Assembly: GCA_013398175.1 (NCBI GenBank)
Contig: VZRZ01004576.1
Location: 1,546,877-1,610,876, forward strand
Direction of reading: 5' to 3'
Length of the DNA: 64,000 nucleotides
Origin: Climacteris rufus
Lineage: Eukaryota > Chordata > Aves > Passeriformes > Climacteridae
The position numbers and the translations under genes were made by a program. Below are positions 1 through 11,079 of the stretch, piece by piece; the first letter of the stretch is position 1; each line of letters begins with the position of its first letter. Under the pieces are notes generated by a model that searched no databases, was not told where the DNA came from, and saw only the letters and a list, made by a program, of their open reading frames with translations.

Positions 1-2589
1 GAGTCTGGATGCTGCACTTCCTGTGGTGTGGCAATGCCAGGTGAAGCAGAACCTTTCTGAGGTATTAGAAAGGGAGTGTAACCCAACACTGCAAAGCTGA
101 GAGCTCCATTCACCCCAGCAATGACAGCAGTCACTGTGCACAAGCTCACAGGCCTACTGGTGTTTTGCTATGGCAGTGGGAAGAAACGGGATTCCAGCCT
201 ATGTGGACCTGCCAAAGGAGAGGTTTGCAAGAATCATTTTTAGATCTCCACACGTGATTCAGTAATCCTGGATGTTATCAGGATTCAAGACATCTCTGGA
301 AAGAGGGTTCAGATCTTTCAAAGTCGTGGTTTGTGCCCTGTGCCTGCTGCTGTATGAACAGGTTGCTGTGCAGGAGCCACATGCCTGAGGAACAAGGACC
401 GAGCAGCTGGAGGCTCTCTCAGCTTCTGGCCCTGGGAACACCTCCGTGTTGCCTGTGTGTGGCTACAGAGTTCTCTTGTCCTTCCTCACTTCCCTCTCCA
501 GGGCGAGTTAGCACAGGGCACGGTGCCTACTCAAAGCCTTTGTGAGGCCTCTCTGTGCTGAGCACAGTAGCGTAAGAATTAGGCCAACAGCTGGGAAGTT
601 AAGCAAAGCACTAGACTTTGGTGAAATCTGCGAACAGGTGTCCCATTTTGATTCGGTTTTACTGCACAAATGCAGGGTAAGATCTACTTGTCTTGCAGGT
701 TATTATCTCTGAGTGATGAAGAGCTGCAAAGCTCACTTCTTGTCTGGGCATAATTTAATATTTCAAGAGGCCATTTGCATTAACGGAAGTCAGCTAGCCC
801 CTTTTCAATTATGAATTACTTTGTAAGAATAAGGAAAATTATGTGTTTTTTCTGCTAAGTATCCTCATCCTTTGAGGATGCCTGTAAATTCACAAGAAAA
901 GTTTATTCTTAAGCTAGAAGTCAAAATTAAAACACTATCTTATAATTTTAGCTTCTGTAAGATCCTCTTTACGTTTATCCCTTTGTAGTTGTGCAGATTT
1001 AACTTTGGGATTTAGATTATCCTCACAGATCATTTGGGTTTGCGCATGAGAAAACTAATTAAGAAAGCCATTTTGAATGAATTTGGGTTCAATCACTGAC
1101 CTTTTTTTTTTTTTTAATTGAATATAGTTGGATCCCAAAAAAATTATGTGATTTAGGAAGAAGAGTTACTCTTCAGTTAGTTTTCAGACCTGCAATTTAT
1201 GATGGACTGGAAGACATACTAGGAGTTTTGAGGAAGGAAGTGCTTGGATCCACAGGGGATAAAGGGCATCCGCAGTGTTGCTGCTCTGGAGGGCCACGCA
1301 TCAGCCTTGCGTGGTGCTGGAGTGGCCAAGCCACCCAAAATTCATCTGCCCAAGGCAAAGCCATTTTCTGGAGGTGGCTGGTGTTTTGCCCTTTTCCTCC
1401 CACCTCCTTGCCTCCCCCACTGCAGTCCCACAAGCAGCAGCAGGCACAGGGTCAGAGGTTTCTTCTGGAGGTGCCTCCTCTGAGTGCTCTCTGGGGGATG
1501 TGGAAATGGGAGACTGGCTCCAAAAGGGATGGGTGCCAGCTTGCCCCTGTCAGGGGCTCAGGCAGGAACATCAGCACTTGTGGGGCAAGTGGAACCTCCT
1601 TGGGCAAGTGACCAAGGAGCAGCAAGTTGCCTCTTTCCAGTGGACCCTTGCTAGTATTTCCTATCTGGTGAGTGAATAATGTGTAGCAAGCCCGTGTTGC
1701 TTTATCTTTTCCTAACCGCACACATCACCAGGTACCCAACAGCTGCTTCACAGTTGCTTGATATCAGTGACATTTCCTTCCTTATAAAAAGGGAAGGAGG
1801 AAACACAGTCAGCTTTTCTTAAGAGGAAGCTGGGGCTTTGTTTGGTGTGGGCTGGGGCTGAGGGGCTGGATGCTCAATAGAGGGCACCACAGCACAGGCT
1901 GTCATCCCCCGCCTCTCGGCTCCTCGGGTTTTTCCCTGGCTCTCCTGATAGGATGTAAATGGGCAGAGTAAATTTGTTGAAAACAAAATCGGAGTGTTAA
2001 CCTTCCACACACATGCAAGCGTGCATCTGTCATTGTATTAGGTTACAGTAGATACAGGAAATCTTTAGTTAGGATTAAGTTGTACTGTTCAGCCATATGT
2101 TGTTTTCCTCCAGCAGAACAGTGTATAATATACCTAATAAAATCATGTTGAAGAAAACCAGATTTTGGACCTTGTCCAAATAAGACAAAACACATGTTTT
2201 GTCTTTTGTAAATATTTTTTGCCGTAGCACAGGAAAAGAGAAATATTCCTCATATAGTATCCAGCATTTCCTCAAAAATGACGTTATTTCTTTTGGTTGT
2301 GATGTTATTTGGCCTTGCTTCTTTAAAGGTCTAGAGATCACGAGCATTTACTGAAAGCTTGCAAACAAAGATTCACATGGCTGTGAATAAAAAATTATTT
2401 TATTATCTCTAATTCTAATGTAGAGCCTTATCCTGCAGCCCCCTTAATCACATAAGTAGTCATTATGCATGTGAGCAATGCGGCCAAGAGGAGTGAGATC
2501 TCTGACAAGTAATGACTACTGATGGGATCAAGACTTGCAGGCTTTAGCCTTTCGTTCTTCTTGCAGGCGTGCACAGAAGGCCTGTTGTT

Positions 2590-2775
2590 GTCTGAAATGT
2601 GCTCCGGCCGTTCAGAGGAGCGATTGCCGTGAGCCGTGGCTCCCCCATGGGCGCGGTGCTGCTTCACACCCCCGTGGCTGCGGGAAGGGGGTCCGGAGGC
2701 ACCGGGAGCGCTCCTGGCTGCGCCGACACCGCGCAGGCGCTCGGCCGTCCCAGTGTTCTGTCACGACACTCCTCC
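2590..2775. promoter_or_regulatory. CpG-rich patch inside the SNX10 intron
   Basis: About 180 bases are markedly GC- and CpG-rich compared with the AT-rich intron around them (GCTCCGGCCG at the left edge, then several GCGC, CCGG and CCGCGC steps). It could be an alternative SNX10 promoter, an enhancer with low methylation, or a remnant of an insertion. A 186-codon open frame crosses it (2535-3095), but GC-rich DNA often lacks stop codons and the translation resembles nothing I know, so I do not call a gene. Confidence 0.3.
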
Positions 2776-3308
2776 CTTCCTCTTGGCTCCTGCATTTGTT
2801 AGGTGCTGGTTTGCAATTTTTATTTCTTAACTCCTTGAAGCCAAACCTGCTTTTTAAATGGACAGCCCTTCACACACTGAGCCCCCAGGACAGCGAAAGC
2901 CCCAGAGAGCAACTGCTATACCAGCTCTTAATGCTACCAGTACCATCTGGTGACAAATGGGTGGTTATTCCCTTGAAGAAAGAGTATTTTGAACACTTAC
3001 ATGTAGTGCAGAATATATTTTTCATTTTGATTGCTTTGAAGAATGCAATTAAAAAGCAGTCTAACCTGTTGGTTCAGAGGGGGCGGGAAAAGTAGGAGTT
3101 ATTTTTAGTTAAGAGAAAACAAATTGTTCAAGGGTACAACCAGGCATTTGTATATTTGCTTTCAGGATGGTTTTAAATGATTTGCAATTGAGTTTTTTGT
3201 CTCGATGTGAACACCTAGTGAACACACACACACATATCTATATATAAAAGTGTGCATGTGATTAGCTCTGTGAACATCTTTCCATTTCTGCACCTTGGTT
3301 TCTCTTCA

Positions 3309-3322
3309 CCTCCAGATGGCAC
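3309..3322 (+). promoter_or_regulatory. Candidate CTCF site in SNX10 intron
   Basis: CCTCCAGATGGCAC matches the common CTCF core CCASYAGRKGGCRS at 13 of 14 positions, by eye. CTCF sites mark loop anchors and insulators. Single motif matches are frequently unoccupied, so this is only a candidate. Confidence 0.3.
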
Positions 3323-4808
3323 TGTGAAGCAGAAAAGAAAATTACTGTGAAATAATGAGTCCAATGTAAAGTAAAATTGGAAATTGAATTATAGCTGCAG
3401 AAAAAGGACAGTAGCCTTGAGGTCCTGATCAGTCTGTACTCTTATCACTTTTGTTTGCTGTTCCATGTGTTAGGTTACTGCCGAGTTAATAACAGTGCTT
3501 TAGCAGTTCAAGGCTTAGCAGAATTGTACTGGACATGAAATAAAGCTAAAATGAATTTGTGTCCAATATCATTGACATTAGTGCTCATTACTTCTCTGGT
3601 GTAATGCCTCAAACCATCTAAAATCAATTTTAAAGATTACCCGTTATTTTATAAAGAAAATAAAATACATTTCAAACAGCAACAGAGCTGTAAGTGTAGT
3701 GTAATCTCATGAACAGTTAGTTACCCGTGTTTTCGCTGGTTGGCAGGAAACTTTTGAAGGTACAGCAAGAGAAAAATCTGTGAAACTAAACACCATCCAC
3801 AGAATTTAATGACTTGGCTTTTTGCTGTGTTACTTGGCATTAGACACGCAAATGTTAGAGTTGCAGAAATGTGCATCCCCTCACTGTGTCTGGGAGAAAC
3901 AGTAACTGTAGTTACTCCACAGTAAACTCCGGCACATTATTTTTCCTTTCTTTTTCTTTTTTCTTTTTTTTTTCTTTAAAAGGGGAGGGCAAGTGGAAGG
4001 AGAATATTTACTCCCCCTGTTGCATAAACTATAAAAGTGGATTTATTGTCTGGAATGATGCTTTTACTTTTTGTTGCAATGTTTGTCTTTGTTTGGAATG
4101 CGGGTTTATCAAGAGTCAAGGTTGAAATCCTCTTTTAGTGGCTGCTGAATGATGGCTTTTCAAACTGTAATCATGAAGCTGTTGCTGTCAAGGTGTGTGA
4201 ACCTGTAAATTCTGTGTTTTGAATCATTTTTACAGGGCCTTTGCTGGCTTTTAGACTACCAAGAAGTTTCTCTGTCTATTAATGCACTACATGCATTGAT
4301 TTTACGGATGTCCATTTGCTGTGTTTATTTTTAAGTAAAACTGTGACAATTTGGATTGGATTAAAAAGGCTTTCTCTAGATATGAAAATATGCTTATTTT
4401 GAACTTGAGCAAAATCTGGTCTTTCTGAGACTGAGTTTGCATCTGGTAGATCATTAGGGTCCTTGCAGACATTTCCGCATTGGAAGGTGTCAGAGTTGGA
4501 GTTGTTTGGTTGAGACTGGGTGTGTGTTTACCTAGGCAAGTGAAATGTGCCTGCACACAAGTATCTTGTGCTTTCATGTAGATCTCTCTTCTTACTTATT
4601 TCAATTTGACAGATTTTTATAGGCTTGAATGAAGCCAGAAATCCTTTTGTGTGTTTATTAAATGTTATTGTAATGTTGGCCGCTTTAGAGGAGAGTTTTC
4701 AGAATGTATTTGTGTTTTAAAACATTACAGTCCAAACACACCATTAATCTTATTCGAGAGAAGGAACTAATCAGTTACACTTCTCATTTTAGTCAGAGTA
4801 CTTTTAAA

Positions 4809-4925
4809 ATGCAATCTTTCTTTCTGCTTGTACTAGTTCTTACATTAATGTCATCTCTTGTTTCCTATGGCGCAGCAATGACTTTTTTTGGTAAAAACTG
4901 TAACCTAAACGGTAGAAATAGGTAA
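4809..4925 (+). other. Short ORF with signal-peptide-like sequence, in SNX10 intron
   Basis: An ATG at 4809 opens a 38-codon frame beginning MQSFFLLVLVLTLMSS, followed by LVSYGAA, which has the shape of a cleavable secretory signal peptide with a small-residue cleavage region. The sequence after it holds one cysteine. A splice-donor-like AATAG|GTAAAT lies at 4917-4927, two bases before the stop, so it could be the first coding exon of a small secreted protein. It lies on the sense strand inside an SNX10 intron, no partner exon was found and I recognise no family. AT-rich DNA easily yields hydrophobic frames, so chance is the leading explanation. Confidence 0.12.
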
Positions 4926-5999
4926 ATATTGACTCCTAATAGTTTTGAGTTGTTTAAAGATATTTTAGTAATTTTCTGTGGGGCATTCTTTGGCATGGTC
5001 ATAGCCTCTGATGTCTTTATTGCATGAGTAAAATTACACACATATATTAAAAATGTCTCTTGTTAATCATTCTAGGATTTGCACATTAAAGAATTTCTTC
5101 TTTAGAGAAATGTTGAAGAAAAGTTGCATATCTTTTTTTTCAAAATAGCAATGCTGATCCTCAATTCTCAGGCCTTGAAAAAGTCTCTCTACAACTTTCT
5201 GTGTTACTGGAATGTATTGTATTTTTTCTTACTCTCATGTGATAGAAGTAAATACTCTGTGCTAAATTAATTTGGAGACTTAATTTAAAATATATATGAA
5301 CCAAATATTAAAAAACATTTTTGAAAATAATAGCTAGAATGAAATGAAATTTAAGAGTCCCTGAAAACTATCTGCAAGTAAATTAAAATCAGTTTTCAGT
5401 ATTCAGTTAAAATTCAGTTTTCAGTTAACATTTTCATTCTAGCGGAAATATAAGCATATTTGTTACAGTGTAAATAATTTTGGCTAGTGTTGGCTCAGTT
5501 GTTGACAGGTATTCCAGAGTCCTGATGTGGCACGTGTATGAAGTCTGTTCTGTCTACACAGTGTCTCTCTGCACACTTCTTTACTCTCCCAAACAAATCA
5601 GTGACTTGCAATTTTTATAAAAGTTTAGCTATTAACAGAAAAAGAGAGACCAAATTCTTGTAAGAGTATATGCCTCCAACTGCCTAAAACTCATTAATTG
5701 ATCCATGTGGTAATAGCAGATGGTTAAATGGAAGAAATGTCCTTGAAGTTATTCTAATAGCAGATGTGCCTAACTATTAGCTTCGTGTTTTTACTCACCT
5801 AAAATTCCAAATAATGTAATAAGAAAGTAACACACACCTAATCATTTTAATATGTTCATTGCCTTCTGTTACTGATTTAGGATTCATCTGAGAGCAGGAC
5901 ATCATTTAAAATTTGTTCTGGGAAAACACTTTGGAATATGCGTGTGTATGTGCAGCTTATGTATAAACATTTGCCCTTTTTTTTGTTCTGTTTTTCCAG

Positions 6000-6215
6000 G
6001 ATCCTACAAGATGCATTGTTGCTTTCAGATAGTAGGCTTCACCTCTTCTTACAGACTCAGCTAAGCCCAGAAGACATGGAGGCTTGTGTGTCTGGACAGA
6101 CCAAATACTCTGTTGCTGATGCGATTCACAACTTCGCCTCTCTGAACAGACGTTTTCCTGTAGAAGATGAAGAGAGAAAAAAAGGAAAAAACGAAGCAGA
6201 CTCTGATTCAGAGAG
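6000..6215 (+). CDS. SNX10: SNX10 penultimate coding exon (end of PX region and tail)
   Basis: SNX10 is a small sorting nexin that binds phosphatidylinositol 3-phosphate on endosomes through its PX domain; it is linked to V-ATPase trafficking, endosome shape, ciliogenesis and osteoclast acid secretion. The exon begins after a pyrimidine tract and CAG at 5999. Its first G completes a lysine codon split by the intron, and the reading continues ILQDALLLSDSRLHLFLQ, then SPEDMEACVSGQTKYSV and the tail NRRFPVEDEERKKGK. These match mammalian SNX10 closely as I recall it (LQ-ALLLSDS-LHLFLQ and EACVSGQTKYSV). There are 71 complete codons, and the last serine codon is split (AG) at the donor AG|GTGATT at 6216. 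The 216-bp exon has no frameshift or internal stop. It covers the C-terminal helix of the PX fold and the start of the charged tail. Confidence 0.95.
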
Positions 6216-6656
6216 GTGATTTCTGTATTTCCTTACTTTCTGAGATTATATATCCATACATACACACACACATGCTTCACTTTTTTGTTGATGTAATACT
6301 AAGATAATGAAAAAATTAATTGACTGAGATTTTATTGAGCTGTGACAGCTCATCATAGAAGTCTTCACACACACCTCCACACTGAATTAATGAATGCAGT
6401 AGAAATTCAATTATCTGCATTCTGATTATGTGAATTTCATTTAGTCAGACTTGAATTATTCGCGTTTAAATTATCTTGCTAAAAAAATATCCAACTGCAC
6501 TCCAAATGGCTAATTAAAAGTCCAAATTTCCTGTCTCTCTTTGTGACTGGAGATAATTAAAGTTCTCCTCTGTTACTCAGGCTTTGAGTGTGTTGTGAAA
6601 ACCAATTTCCTCTTTTTATTTTTTTTTTTCCTCCCCCCCTCTCCCCTTTTCTGCAG
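6216..6656 (+). other. SNX10: Last intron of SNX10
   Basis: This 441-bp intron has GT at 6216 and AG at 6655-6656. The acceptor follows a long T- then C-rich tract from about 6611. Joining the two exons restores the serine codon and keeps the frame. Confidence 0.92.
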
Positions 6657-6735
6657 TTCATCCTCCGGGCTCGGACCTAGTGATGACAGCATTTCATGTG
6701 GATGTAAAGCAAGCCCAGCTTCTGAAGAATCATGA
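6657..6735 (+). CDS. SNX10: SNX10 terminal coding exon and stop
   Basis: The T at 6657 completes the split serine codon and is followed by 25 codons reading SSSGLGPSDDS, then CGCKASPASEES, and TGA at 6733-6735. The run SSSGLG, the SDDS motif, the GCK triplet and the ES ending match the C-terminus of mammalian SNX10. Compared with the human tail as I remember it, the residues between SDDS and GCK differ (ISC instead of a serine/histidine run), as expected for a fast-changing disordered tail. Short, acidic and serine-rich, it may be phosphorylated; that is inference. Confidence 0.93.
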
Positions 6736-8845
6736 AAAATCATTCCTGTGTTGCTATCTTAAGGACAGTACAAAGCAGTTTCTGCTTTGTTTACTGGTTA
6801 TGAGTACCACATAAACAGGGCTGTCTGGTAATGTGAACCTGAAAGACCCATTGTTAATGCAACCATGTGTCCTTACAAAATATTCAAAATGGACCTTGAT
6901 GTATCTTTTTGGTGATTTATTTTTTAATGTATCCTGATGCAGGTCTACATGCTACCTATTTATGGTTTTTGTGACTGTTAAAATCTCAGTATTGGGTAGG
7001 ACATGCTCTTCTGCCACACGTGGCTGTTACAATATTTCCCTCAGCGAGTGCATGTCTCAGGTCTGAAAAATAAAGATAATTCCTCAGCTTTAAAAGTTGG
7101 TATATCATATCAAACATATTCAAAGCATCTTTTAGTAATTTGCATCAGAGAAGTTTCATCTTTAGAAGTCATCTGACATTGGTGATGAAATTACACACCC
7201 CACCAAGGTACTCACTTTTTAAAGTAGCTCAGCAACATCAGCAAAACAACATTGGTACAGACTGTGTGCTGCTGACAATTTGAGATATAAATACATCTTC
7301 CCCTGGTCCTTCTGTAATGTTTATGGAAAGGCTCGTTTTATCATGCATAAGGACTGAAGGCAAAAATTCTTGAGCATGGTTGCTTAGAAGTTTAGAAATA
7401 TAAATAAAAATTACATCATTTCTGGGCTTGCTGGAGATTCTCAGTTCCCAGGGAATTATGGATACTCATTCCCAGTGAAAATCCTGGATGAGGTCCACTG
7501 AAACCAATGGCTGAATTTTGCATTGGCCTCGCTAGGGCCGGGATTTCACCCAACATGTTTAACTTGAGGCATCTCTGTTTGAAGATGCTGGGAGAGGAGT
7601 TCTGGTTGAGCAGCTGAAACGGGGAGTATCTCCCTCTCTGAGATGGTGAGAATCACAGAGCTGGAACACCCTGTGGGGATGTGGCCCTCTCCCCTCTCCG
7701 TGGGTAACAGGAGCTGCTGATTTCATTGTGGCTGTAGTTAACACGTTGGAATATTGACTTTTTCACAAACAAAAGGCAGCCTTGAACACAACTTCTTAAC
7801 CACCAACACTTATTTTGATTAAACGTCAGGTTTGCTCTTTATTGTTCACAGCAGCTGCGTAGTGTCTTGTCCCAGATTCTGTCAAAGGAATATGTTTCAC
7901 TGTGGTGTTGTATTTATATTTGACATTTAACTGCTATTAAAAAGAGCTAGGGGGTCTGATCACCCTAGCAAAGCTCCCATTAACTTCAGTGCTGTAGTTA
8001 CCAACCTAGAAATGGATATAAATATATGCTTTTTTTTTTTTTTCCCTTAAGAATTGCGTGGTTACTTTCAAAGAAGGAGCTTTTTAAACCTGTGAATTAC
8101 AGAAACAATGGATTATTAAATAGACAGCTAATAAGGGGTAGCATAGACATGTGTGGGCATGCTTTTTTAAAGCATCCAGCTGGGAATCTGTGTAATTTTA
8201 GAAACATGTTTTAATAGCCTGAGAATAACATCTTTTAGGTAACTACTTTCAGCCACTGTGTCTTGTTGATGGTAGCACTTTGTAAGATAAATATCTGTGT
8301 TTCTTTTTGCTCCGTCTTACAGAATTGCACAAATGTATCTATTCACCCTCTCAGCTTGTGTGTGAGTTAGCAGCAGTGCTATTTTTAATGTAAAAGTGAT
8401 AACATTTCATTAAAGCAACAAGTTATCACTAAAAGTAGCTTAAAAATAGTTGTTATTGCCAGGCAGAGATTCTGATCACTTGATTTTTTTTTTATTATTT
8501 TTTTTAAGGTGACACATTATAAAAAAAATTGTTTAGCAAATTTATTTAAAAGATGGGAAGGATATGAAAACAAAAACTGGAATAATGTCTGAGAAGGATA
8601 TTAATGTTTTTATTTAACACAATGCAGGCTTTTGTTTTAAAAGATTGAGCTAAACTGTGGAAGCACTTTACAGTTCTGGCTTACTAACACATCCTCAGTA
8701 CCTGGCAAAAATTACTGAAACACAAGGTTTTCAGAGCCTTTGTGGCTGATTTTACTTTTTATTTTCAGGAGCTTATCAGTATTCCAGTGAGTGTTTTCCA
8801 AATGAAGATGTTTCTGAAATAAATACTTGTTTTCTAATAACTCTG
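6736..8845 (+). other. SNX10: SNX10 3' untranslated region
   Basis: Following the stop codon there is AT-rich sequence with AATAAA at 7069, 7403 and 8818. The last signal is followed by a GT/T-rich stretch near 8845-8865 (CTGCTGTTGTACTG), a suitable downstream element, so I end the transcript about 20 bases after it. That gives a UTR of about 2.1 kb. The earlier signals could produce shorter isoforms. Confidence 0.65.
8818..8823 (+). terminator. SNX10: Probable SNX10 distal poly(A) signal
   Basis: Canonical AATAAA with a GT/T-rich element 20-45 bases downstream. I prefer it to the AATAAA copies at 7069 and 7403 because of that downstream element and the usual length of the SNX10 3'UTR. Confidence 0.55.
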
Positions 8846-10150
8846 CTGTTGTACTGTTATTTTCTTCGTCACCCTGTTAAAAAATTCTAAGACTACCATA
8901 ACTTTTTTCTCAGATTTGCAAGAAATTTGTTTAAATATTTACCTTTTGAATGTTATTTGTGTAGCTAGTGTTACTGGAATTTTTCTTAGAAATGGGGGAG
9001 GGAAAGAACTCCATGTTCTCTAGTATGTCTTCTTCTTCTATCAGCTGTATATAACCACATATAAATGGGTTAAGACATTTTGTTGCATTTGGAATATTAA
9101 ATGTAACTGTTACAAATTTAAATGTTAAAAAAAGATTTTTAATGTCTTTTGTGACTTCAGTGATTTGGTGATTTTTCAACACTATGACATACAGTTTGAT
9201 CAGTTGATCGCTGGTATTTTGATTCTCATTTTTTAGTTTTGAATAATGCTGACATCTCCTGCTAGCTTTTTTTTTTTTTAAACAGGATAATACCTAACTT
9301 ATAAATTAGAAATAGTAATCAGATTACATTATATCTAATTGCAATAATTCTGCACTCAAAAGCTTTTCTTCATCTTTTACTTATAACTTTATATCCTCAT
9401 TTTTATGATGATTTCTTAAAAGCTTTTAAGTAATTAAATAAAACAAGTTACTACTTTCTAGCTCATGCTTAAACCTGACAGTGAGGTTTCCTTTATTTCA
9501 ATATCAATATCCTAATCACTTTATGACTTATCATGTGTAATTTACTCTTCAATTATTTTTTTTACATGTGTGTATGTATATGAATACACAGTAGATATAT
9601 ATATAGTATATATGTGTGTGTATATATATATATATACACACGCTGTGTATACACACACGCTCTGTTGCGTTTGGGTTTTCACTGCTTTACATTTTCTACA
9701 AAAAGAATAGCAAAAAAACCTCCAGAAAGATGGTGTATTTGGAATGGAAATGGTTGTAGCAGTGTAGTTCTGTAAGCACCGAGGAAAATTCACACTCTAA
9801 ACCCTGCGCTGTGTAACAGTGGAAACTTCGGTGTCCACATCTTTTATTGACAGGTGCCGTACTGAATGTCTTCCAGAGGAATATTTAAATTTTACATAAT
9901 TGTTATTAATTATTAAAACACAGTGTTTGTGACTTGCTGGGTTGTACACGGTATGGATAAGAAGAATAAGCCTTGCATGTTCCTGTGTCTTCTCCCTGTA
10001 ATTGCAGGCTTAGGCTCAGGGCTAAGGACCGGGGCTTTACCTTTGTTCCCTAGCTTTTACAATGCAAAAATGTAAATAATAATTTTCAGTCTCAGGCTGA
10101 TTCTTTTCAGGGAAGGCCTGAACGCTTTAGGAAAAGACACGATTATTCTC
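8846..10150. other. AT-rich intergenic sequence after SNX10
   Basis: No splice-flanked open frame or recognisable gene was seen. The stretch is AT-rich with homopolymer T runs and includes the TA/TG repeat listed separately. GC content rises from about 10140 towards the CpG island. Confidence 0.6.
9565..9660. repeat. Mixed (TG)n/(TA)n/(CA)n microsatellite
   Basis: Alternating purine-pyrimidine dinucleotides: TG and TATG, then several TATATA runs, then ACACAC. The arrangement is partly self-complementary (TG arms around TA), so it can form cruciform or Z-DNA-like structures. Confidence 0.85.
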
Positions 10151-10494
10151 TTCTTCAGTGTTAAAAACGCGCTATAACGCGCTAAGTCGCTTCTTTGCCT
10201 ACTGGACCAAAAGCTCCTGAGGAATGAATTCCCGTGACCTTGTGGAAGAGGAACCGAACGTTCGCCTTCGGGCCGGGCTTTGCCCTCCGCGGCCGCGGGA
10301 GCGCTGCCGCCCGAACGAGCGGCCAGCGCGGGGAGCGCTTAAGAAAGAGGGAGAGGGAAAAAAGGGAACAAAACAAGCTGCAGGGAGGAAAAGGGGAAAG
10401 AAGGCAGCATCCCCCATCGCGCTCCCCGCTGCGCCCCGGCCCGGCCCTTGCTCGCGCCCTGCCCTGCCTTGCCCCGGGGCCGCGGGGCGACAGC

Positions 10495-10502
10495 CTTACC
10501 TG
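10495..10502 (-). other. Strong minus-strand splice donor in the CpG island
   Basis: The plus-strand bases CTTACCTG read CAG|GTAAG on the minus strand, with GG next in the intron. This matches the donor consensus in eight of nine positions. The exon would extend to higher coordinates into the gap. A first-exon donor inside a CpG island is a common gene layout, but a donor motif alone is weak proof and no acceptor was assigned. Confidence 0.35.
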
Positions 10503-10508
10503 GGGCCG

Positions 10509-10868
10509 NNNNNNNNNNNNNNNNNNNNNNNNNNNNNNNNNNNNNNNNNNNNNNNNNNNNNNNNNNNNNNNNNNNNNNNNNNNNNNNNNNNNNNNNNNNN
10601 NNNNNNNNNNNNNNNNNNNNNNNNNNNNNNNNNNNNNNNNNNNNNNNNNNNNNNNNNNNNNNNNNNNNNNNNNNNNNNNNNNNNNNNNNNNNNNNNNNNN
10701 NNNNNNNNNNNNNNNNNNNNNNNNNNNNNNNNNNNNNNNNNNNNNNNNNNNNNNNNNNNNNNNNNNNNNNNNNNNNNNNNNNNNNNNNNNNNNNNNNNNN
10801 NNNNNNNNNNNNNNNNNNNNNNNNNNNNNNNNNNNNNNNNNNNNNNNNNNNNNNNNNNNNNNNNNNNN
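10509..10868. other. Assembly gap (360 N)
   Basis: Undetermined bases inside the CpG island. The right side resumes in the middle of an 11-bp tandem repeat, so the gap very probably hides more of that repeat; its true length is unknown. Confidence 1.
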
Positions 10869-10934
10869 TTCTCGCTTCCTTCTCGGTTCCTTCTCGTTTC
10901 CTTCTCGCTTCCTTCTCGCTTCCTTCTCGGTTTT
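10869..10934. repeat. 11-bp minisatellite, TTCTCGCTTCC type
   Basis: Six consecutive 11-base units (TTCTCGCTTCC, TTCTCGGTTCC, TTCTCGTTTCC, TTCTCGCTTCC twice, then a degenerate TTCTCGGTTTT). All-pyrimidine apart from the G of each CG step, with one CpG per unit. The left end is cut by the gap. Confidence 0.9.
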
Positions 10935-11079
10935 CCTGCTCCCCCCCAGCCTTCATCCCTGAGCCCCTCCCGCAGCCGCGCAGCTGCTCGAGCGGGCGGA
11001 ACAGGGCGGCGCCCACCGCGCTGGGGGTTCCTCCGCTGCCCCACGCACCGGCTTCCACGGCTCCGCTGCGTTTTGAAAA

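Larger units (their letters stand above)
1..5999 (+). other. SNX10: SNX10 intron (5' part outside the window)
   Basis: This stretch precedes a clear SNX10 coding exon and ends in a pyrimidine-rich tract and CAG acceptor at 5997-5999, so it is intron. I looked for the exon expected just upstream in the family, which encodes the second half of the PX domain (PELPSKNLF-like and QRRQGLEDFL-like segments), and did not find it on the + strand. The intron is therefore at least 6 kb long and its donor lies before the window. It is AT-rich, apart from a short CpG-rich patch at 2.60-2.77 kb, and contains a small CA/TA repeat near 3220-3247. That it is intron is secure; that no small exon is hidden in it is less so. 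Confidence 0.8.
10160..11060. promoter_or_regulatory. CpG island, interrupted by a sequence gap
   Basis: Sequence on both sides of the gap is very GC- and CpG-rich (about 10240-10508 and 10935-11058; for example CCGCGGCCGCGGGAGCGC on the left, and AGCCGCGCAGCTGCTCGAGC on the right), whereas the surroundings are AT-rich. Most avian CpG islands of this size are promoters. It starts about 1.3 kb beyond the end of SNX10, so it is not the SNX10 promoter. A consensus splice donor on the minus strand at the left edge of the gap suggests a minus-strand transcript, convergent with SNX10. I cannot name that transcript. Confidence 0.65.

Noticed and set aside
2535..3095. 186-codon + strand ORF in the SNX10 intron
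   Set aside because: It crosses a GC-rich patch with few stops, has no splice context, and gives an arginine/cysteine-rich then hydrophobic translation unlike any family I know.
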